From positions 3,797,001-3,861,000 of the forward strand of contig OU015652.1 of assembly GCA_907165275.2 (NCBI GenBank): a stretch of 64,000 bases of DNA, in the 5' to 3' direction. Position 1 is the first letter of the stretch, and every line of letters begins with the position of its first letter. Shown here piece by piece: positions 40,201 to 49,200 of the stretch. The position numbers and the translations under genes are program-made. The notes below the pieces were generated by a model. The model was not told the DNA's origin. It did not search any database and saw nothing but the letters and a program-made list of their open reading frames with translations. This stretch comes from Zygaena filipendulae. Taxonomy: Eukaryota > Arthropoda > Insecta > Lepidoptera > Zygaenidae.

Positions 40201-43200
40201 AAAAAAATACAAGGCCACGCAATTTAATCTCCCATTTGGGTAAAAGGCCACGGAATTAAAATATCATCAGTAACTAAATGAACACACACAAAAAATACAA
40301 GACCACGCAATTTAATCTCCCATTTGGGTAAAAGGCCACGGAATTAAAATATCATCAGTAAATGGGCACGCATAAAAAATACAAGGCCATGCAATTTAAT
40401 CTCCCATTTGGGTAAAAGGCCATGCAATTAAATCATCAGTTAATTGACACGCATAAAAAAAAAAAATCAAGGTCACGCAATTTAATCTCCATTTGGGTAA
40501 AGACCACGAAATTAAATAATTGGTAAATGACCATGCAAAAAAAAAAAATAAAAAAAAAAAAACAAGGTCACGCAATTCTTCCATTTGGGAAAAGCCATGC
40601 TTATAGACACAGTAAGACTATTTCCACTTACGGGTTTCCCCTAAACATGTCACATGCCGGATCTGCACTACCAAACCTTAAAAAATTCGATTGCAAAGAC
40701 GATTCGACATCGGTTGGCAACCGTTGGGAGAAATGGAAGAGAGCTTTAAAAATGTATTTAGAAGCAGCAAATATCGACAAACCGATCAAAAACGGGTTAC
40801 ATTTCTTCACTTGGGAAGGTTCACTACAAGAAATCTACTATAATTTACCTGGAGTCAAAGAACCGGCTGAACCTATCAACTCTTATAATGTGGAGGTGGA
40901 TATCTATAAAGATGCTCTTCATAAACTAAATAGCTTTTGCACCAAAACAAAGGTATATTTATATTTATCAATGGTATCTTTTCGGGTTGATTAAGCAAGA
41001 TGAGAACAAGAAATTTGAAAGATTTTTGGTAAAATTACGTCATCAAGCCGAAAAATACAACTTTAAGGACGAAAAAACGAACACTTGATAGACCAAATCA
41101 CAAGAAAATATAGATCTGTGGATCTTAGGAAGGAAATATTAGAGAAAGGTGATTCTATCACACTAAACCAAGTCATCGCCAAAGGTATATTTATCAATGG
41201 TATCTTTTCGGGTTGATTAAGCAAGATGAAAACAAGAAATTTGAAAGATTTTTGGTAAAATTACGTCATCAAGCCGAAAAATGCAACTTTAAGGAAAAAA
41301 AAACGAACACTTGATAGACCAAATTACAGGAAAATGTAGATCTGTGGATCTTAGGAAGGAAATATTAGAGAAAGGTGATTCTATCACACTAAACCAAGTC
41401 ACCGCTAAAGCTAATGCCTTGAAGGTAGCTGCTAGACAATTAGAAATATTTACAAATACAAATAGAAAATAAAAGTGGAAGTCAACAAAGTAAATATAAC
41501 TAAATACAAAGGAAAAAGTTTTCGAAGACCACAAGCTTAAAATTTGCCCTGCGGTAGATGTGGAAGTAAGAAACACCTAATTAGTGACTTAAAATGCCCG
41601 GCTCGAAACGACAAAAGTTCTAAATGTGGCCATTTTGGGATTCAATTGGATGATAGATGCTCTTGGGCTAATCACATAATCAATTTATGCAAGAGAATAG
41701 ATTCCTTTACTTATGCGTTATGGCGTCTTACGAGAATCAGTAGTAGAAATGTTGCAGTACAGGCTTACGACGGCCATGACGTATGCCCTCTGTTTAGGTA
41801 TGAAGTTGTTCCTTGAGGTAACTCATGTCGGATAAACCAGTACTCATAGACAAAAACTTCAGAGCAATTTTCAATATTAACTCTTTGACATCGGTAGACC
41901 CCTTTTAAACAGCTAAAACTGCTAACAGTTCCATGTCTGCACCTACCTACATTTATGAGTCTTACGCAATGACACTCTATGTATTGGTCTTGCATGTTTG
42001 TCAAAACTAATCCAAATTTATTTAAAGGAAGGGTGATGCCTGTAACTTTAATAAAAGATTACCTCGAAAACTTACTATACCCGAAAAACAACGACATTAT
42101 CTACGTGGCATAAATGCATATTGTATGGCAATAAATATTTTTAACAGGTTAGACGAGGACTTGAAAGTACTACCTCTAAACATTTTAAAAAACAAACTTA
42201 AGAGTTGTTTGATACAGAACCTCATACAGAACACTATCTCTAAAAGTAAAAAAAAAAAAGAGTTGGTTGATACATCTAGACACGCCGGTAGCGTGTCAAG
42301 CCAAAGTTCTCAAACTAACTGTTTTACTCTATCAATGAATAGGTACTATGACTAAATTTAATCTAGAATGCCATAACCTCTAAAGAGACCGCTTACAATG
42401 CCACAAGCAGAAACTTCTCTCTCGAAAAAACTTAAAATAAATAAATGAAACGAACTTTATTCGTTACGACAACAATTAATATACAATTACAAAAAAGAAG
42501 CACAAACAGCGTGTCGCAACTAAAAGCAACCAGCTCAGCATAAGTATAAATAGACAAAAAGCCATGCGATTCCATAATGAAATAGATTATATTTTTAACC
42601 TAGATGAAGATCCCATGATAACCAAAAGTATATAACCAATCCGTAATTATAACTTTCAATATTAGATGTGTAACAACCGAGATGCTGATTGACTCGGGCA
42701 ATAAGTGTGATATAATTACAGATATTGAAAGAGAACAAGCTAAGAGTAAAGAACCAGGATCCCCAACCGAATAAAGTCTTGTTGTCTGAAGAGCCTTTAG
42801 ATATTATAGGTTCTGTCTTATGTTATCAGAAATGGTATACTAAATTTACTGGGAAAAGTAGTGCCATCAATCTAGGAGTATTACGGATTGGCTTACAAAT
42901 GAACAGCATTAGTACTAAAGAGTCTATGGTAGATTGCAAAAATAAAGAGATATTGCGAAACTAAAAAAAGGGATTAGCACTAGGCAAAGATTTTGATCTC
43001 ATAAGTGATCACAAGCCATTAGAAGCCATATTTGAACCCAATTCAAGACCTTGTGCAAGAATCGAATTATGGGTGCTAAGATTACCTACAGGCGTATAAA
43101 TAAATAAAAAAAAATCTACATAAATAATCTGATTATATAAATCAGAAACAGTAGATCTGTCGCTATCACATTGAACGAAATTGAAGCATTATCTGCGGTA

Positions 43201-46200
43201 GATCAGGCTGATTATATAAATCAGAAACAGTAGATCTGTCGCTATCACATTGAACGAAATTGAAGCATTATCTGCGGTAGATCAGGAACTTTCTAAAATA
43301 AAGATGAGTATTTATTTTAATAATAGCTGGGATGAAACTGTAAATATTTTAAATCAATACAAAGTGAGCTATGCTTACAAGGTAATATCATACTCCGGAA
43401 TCGTGGGAAAGTTACCATCAAAATTGTTTTTCAAGAGGCTGGTTCGAGATAAAATACTATCAGTTCCAGACATAAAATACAAAGTCACAGATGCAGATGT
43501 AAGAGATAATCACATGCAAACGAAAGGAAAAGAAAAGAAGTACGAATTTAGAAAAAGAAGAGAAACGGAGTGTGAATTAATAATACATATGTAGGTGAAA
43601 AAGTTGAAAGTAGATGATTCTTGGAGAATTCTAAACGATGATTTAGATGAGATAATTGAATCAAATACACGCTTATCCGACAATCGGGGAAAATTAAATA
43701 TATTGTACTCTGTAGTTATGGGAGTTATAAAATTAATACCTTTCCGATTATTTTGAGTATAATATTATGCTCAGTTTAGTTTAAGAGATTGATAACCAAG
43801 ATTCAGATGGGGCGATCAAATCAGATACGCGCTTAGTATAATATATTGTACCCTATGATTATGATAGTTATAAAATGAATATTATTCTGAATATTTTGAT
43901 TATAATTTATGCTCTTAGTTTAAGAGATTAAATAAGTTACGAATCGTAAATAGTTTACAAATGAATCTAGATCATACGAAGCTACAAAATGAATATTATT
44001 TTGATTATTTTGATTATAATTTATGCTGTTAGTTTAAGAGATTCAATAAGTTACGAATCGTAAATAGTTTACACATGAATCTAGATCATACAAAGCTATA
44101 AAATGAATATTATTTTGATTATAATTTATGCTATTAGTTTAAGAGATTAAATAAGTTATAGTTTCGTAAATAGTTTACAAATGAATCTATGTAGATCATA
44201 CGAAGCATTCTTTAAATTAAAATAAAGAAGGGATGTAGTGTATGTACACCGGCTGAGAAGGGCAGTCTGTCAACAGCTGTTGTGGAGTGCGCACATGTGC
44301 TAGTACATACATCACAACCTATTATAAATACAGAATAAAAGTGTTTTAATCTATTACGAGACACTACACTAGCAAAACCGAAAGATGTATTTTATGATAA
44401 GACATCCTGACTTATCAACACCCAGTCAATAAGACTGAAATAGAAACATACAATTTGGGCAATAGTTTTCTTTGGCGTCGTTAAGACCCGCTAAGAAAAT
44501 ATTTTTTCGACATTCAAACCTGGAATAAAAAAGTGATAGTTTGCCTGAAATTGATAACATTCGTTTTCAAGTTCAGAGTCATGGAATTCTTCTGTACATA
44601 GCACTATCTGTTCCCGCTGTTCACCCGCGATAAATTTCGAGTTCCCGCAGGAGTTCCAGGTTACAATATAGCCTATGACACTCACAAAAATGCGGCTTTC
44701 TATTAGTAAAAGAATTTTCAAAATAGGTTCAGTAGATCCAGAGATCCCTACGCCACAAACTCACAGACTCACAAACTTTACCTCTTTATAATATTAGTAT
44801 AGATAAAATGAAGTTGCTTCCGTTGTCTGTTCGCAGTAAACTCATAAACTACTGAACTGATTTTCATTTCATTTTCACCAATAGATAGTGATTCATGAGG
44901 AAGGGTTATATATAGATATAACCTATAGAGTTTATCCTGGAATTCCCGCGGAAACTGCGAAATTGCCGCGGGTGAAATGTCAGGGTTTTGGTGATTCAAC
45001 CCTTATGAGTGAGCAATTGACACTGCTGCTTTGAGATCTAAACCTCTACTTACCTATCACCATATGCAATGTCAAAGTTTTCTATCCTAATATCTTGTGT
45101 GCGGTTTGTGCCCTTTGCTTCAAGTTTGTTGTCTTTTTTTGAAGTTACTTGTGAAGCAGTTGCAGATTGTAGTACCGGTGCAACAATGGGCACTTTTAAA
45201 TCCTTCTGCTTCTGTTGTTTCTGCTGCAACTTTGCTTCAGCCTTCTCTAATTTTTTAGCATCCACTTTCTAAAATTGTTTTTTGTAGAAATTATTCGGAC
45301 ATATTTTCAAACTCTTCATTAAATTTTTATTATTATTTTTAAGTATTTCTGTGATGCCGAATATATGAATATGTCTATGTCTAAATGAGGTAGGTACTAG
45401 TTTAAACTTGTTCAAGTATTTACAATTTAGAAAAAAATTATATTATATGGGTACCTACTACCTATACCTACTTAATGTAAACAACATAATATTCTGAAAA
45501 AATAACACTAAGTATGCATTTAATTTGGTCAGTAATGCAAATTTGAAAAACTCATAAACCATAATAAATTTCCAGAGTTTGATTGTTCCAGTCTATAAAA
45601 AAAATTATTTTTAAATTATGAAATAACTTTACCAGTTGAAAGCCGATTGTACACTAACTCATAAAATTGGGTTTATGTCCAAGTTTTTTTTTTTTCTTTA
45701 TTTATTGAGCTTAATCACATAATTTCGATTATGCCTCTCAGTATGCAAAATCACTAATTTAATGAGGTTACAATAATTACAGCAAACAGATTATCCCACT
45801 GGATAATATTGATGTTACAATAATTAATTAATCAATAAGTCTGTACCACCGCAAGTGTAAAGGACCTGCTGCACACCTGCACAACTACGGTAGAGATACA
45901 CATTGCATGCCTATTTTATACAGTTTGTGTAAAAGTTTTGCTTCCTACGAAAGCGGACTTGCCAGAGTGCTATTATAATTACCCATTTGTACACAATTTA
46001 GTACAACTTTTATTATACTTTGTAGAGATTAGAGATATAAAATAGTAGATTATACACCAAGGGGATAAAGCACTGTTTTATGTCACGGGCGCTACATTGA
46101 ATCCTGAACATAACGAAGGACTCCAAATTTAACTCCCGAGCGCAGCGAGGGTGTTATAAGTTAATTCCCGACCAAAGGGAGGGAATTAAGATTGAGTCCT

Positions 46201-49200
46201 GAGTGCAGTGAGGGATTCAAGCGCCCAAGAAAAAAACAGTTTTATCCCTGTGGTGTATACTCTACTTTTCTCACATAATGCGAGACAATAAAAAACCAGG
46301 CTTAGTAGATCCTATATAGCCACTTCTTTCAGCTGGCGTGGCCTACTCGATTTGACAAACAAATGAAGTTCGTCTCACTGCGAATCTAGTGGGCCACGGC
46401 TTCGGTCTTCGAAAATCGAGTTGGCCGCGCCCGCTGAGAACACATTCTGTTTAGCGAAATGAGACGTTATGGACATAGCAATAAGAATTATGAAAGTGAA
46501 AATCACATTATTGACCAGCGGGTTATAATGAAATTCAATAGAACATTATAACCCGGCTAAAGCCAAGAGATATAATGTCTTGCTTTCGGTAAGATTTACA
46601 TGACATATAATTCGGCATTGTCGAGCATGTGGTGTGAAAATAATATTATGTGCATACCAAATTGTCATCTCTGGTTTGCAACCATATACTTTTATGATCT
46701 GTTGTTTCAGTTACTGTAGCCATGGATGCTATGTGTATGGGAGCATCCAGAATTTTTGTCGGTCCATTGGTAGCTTTTCGCTTGTCTGGTTGAAGCATTT
46801 GCAATAGTTTCCCACATATCTCTCTAGAAATAGATAAAATGACAATAAAACTTTAATAGACATGCAATTACCACAAAGTCTGGAAAAGGGTATACTCCCA
46901 ATTAGGTCCCATTGCCACCAAATCGGGATCTGATGATGGGATCTTGGAGAAATCGAGGGAACTCTTAAAAAATTATAGGCACACCTATAGCGTTGGGTAT
47001 TTTTTATAGTAAATCGTTCATTTACTTTCGGAAAGCAAAATATGAAGAAGCGGAACTGATGATGAAGACCACAGATGGTCATCGGAACTACTCAACAATA
47101 ATACGTATTTCACAGGTTCCAGTTGGAGCGATTTGGAAAATTGTTTTTTTGTTTGAAAGGGGATATTTCTGGATTAGCCCCATTGTCACGAAGTCAGAAA
47201 ATCTGATGATGGGATCTTGGAGAAATCGAGGGAACTCTTCAAAAAACATGGGCACATCTACAGCGGTTTTTGTATTTTCTATAGTAAATCGTTTATTTGC
47301 TTTTGGAAAGCAAAGTTTGAAGAAGTGAAACTGATGATGAAGACCACAGATTGTTATCGGAACATGATTAATAGGTATTTCACGAGTTCCAATTCGTTAA
47401 CTTTAATATGGTTCCTAAACAATTTATGCTCATCACAATGTATATGGCGAAGTGGAACTGATGGTGATGTACCAAGAGAACTGAAAAATTAACGTCCCTG
47501 CATAGGGAAAAGCAATATTTTGCAAAAGGTGAGCAGTTGACATTAGGCTATTGTAACTTAGATAAATTACAAACCGACTTACTAAAAAGCAAGAAATAAA
47601 CAATTTTTCGACAAAAAAATTAAAACCGACTTCCAAAAACACAAAACTAAAAAGCTAAAAATAACGAAATACCGATTTAATCCCACAGACAAAAATACAC
47701 GTAATACTATTATCGGTTCGTGCTACCACTTTTCGATATGAAGTCGGTGACAAGCCAAGTAGGTAGATGGGCTAAGTCCACTCCCGCCATGAGCTCGTCG
47801 TCGTACGTGTATTTTTGTCTGTTGGATTAAATCGGTATTTTGTTACTTTTAGCTTTTTAGTTTTGTGTTTTTGGAAGTTGGTTTTAATTAATTATGTGGT
47901 TAGATAATATCTGGACCCCTAGACCTGAACCAACTTGGCAAAGACTTGGTATAGTTATCTATAAAAACAACAATATAACAAATGCCAATACTTAAAAATA
48001 CCACAATGAAATATAAAAAAAAAATATCATGTTTCCTAGTAGAGATAAGTATTCAAGTAGGACTTCCACTTAATGCATATAGCATTTTACACAAAGGCAT
48101 AGTTCTAAAACTTGTTTGTAGAAAAATAAAATGATATAAAATATATTTTACATTATACACATAAGTCCAAGGTTTTTCTTGTGCTTCACAGCTAATGCTT
48201 ATATGAAATAATTCTTGCGATATTTACTGCAAAAATGCTAGGAGTAGGTGCTTAGAGATTATTAAAAATCGGAAGTTATTCTATCATAGTCTACCCTGCA
48301 GAGCTAAGATGTGCAACACGATAAAATTTTATTGTGCCATTTTATCGATTCTCGTCGAAATATTATATTGATTTGTCTATGGGCAGTAAAAAATGTTTAA
48401 CAGAATCTAGTCTTAACCCTATACCCCACTACTGAACCTTTTTGCTTGGACACCCACAAATATTTATTGTATCGACAATTTTATCTTTTGTTCGATAAAC
48501 ATATTGTGGAGCGCATCTTAGGCCTACTAGTTTATATAAATTGAATAAAATTGTATTCACTTTGACAGGCTATTTTTCATTTGCTACTTTTTCTAATTGG
48601 AAGATTAGTTAATTGGTCATAAAACTTATGTATCTAACCCCTCATAGTTAAACTGAAGTATTAAACCCATTTTCATGGATCCTCACCATGTTTAGATTTT
48701 TTTTTTCTGACTAAATCAAGACCCAATAGTGGTAATACCAGAATTGACTCTTTTTTTATTTCAATTTTACATAATTTATTTTTTGTTTCTTTGTTACTAC
48801 TTTGATGGAAATAAAAGTATCATTACTGAATAATCTTCTAAAAAAGTATATTTTTTACTGACAGGTACCCTGAAAAAAGGGTTGATTGACAAATTATTTA
48901 ATTGACGTCTTGGCATGCTTTTATTTATTTTTTACTTTAAGAAAAAATAATTTTTGTGGAACGTAACAAGTTAAAAATGTGCATACGCTACCAAAACATT
49001 CTAAATAGGTAGTGAAATTCTTCAAACCTTATATCGGTTTCAGATTTTTCCGAAATGCCCTGCAAAACTTCACCAACTGCTTCATATACTTCTTCTGTGT
49101 CTTCAAACTCTCCAGCACTATTACCTAATATGTCTGTAAAAAGAGTAACTCCATAAATACCATATAAACGACATCAACTGCTTGGTAACCAAAAAAGTGT

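Larger units (their letters stand above)
38827..44368 (+). mobile_element. Ty3/gypsy-type LTR retrotransposon, non-autonomous, in ABCF3 intron 4
   Basis: Two 135-bp LTRs (38827-38961 and 44234-44368) read identically base for base, start TGTAGTG and end CACTACA. Flanking 5-mers CTAGC (38822-38826 and 44369-44373) form a perfect target duplication. After the left LTR, TGGCGACGAGG at 38963 is a candidate primer-binding site; before the right LTR, AAAGAAGGGA is a candidate polypurine tract. Internal order on plus: leader minisatellite, gag, zinc knuckle, protease, RNase H, integrase tail. This is the Ty3/gypsy order, but reverse transcriptase and most of integrase are missing and every frame is broken. 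It lies antisense to ABCF3. Confidence 0.9.

Noticed and set aside
39640..40590. Possible CRISPR-like array of regular repeats
   Set aside because: Units are tandem without unique spacers, in a eukaryotic retrotransposon.
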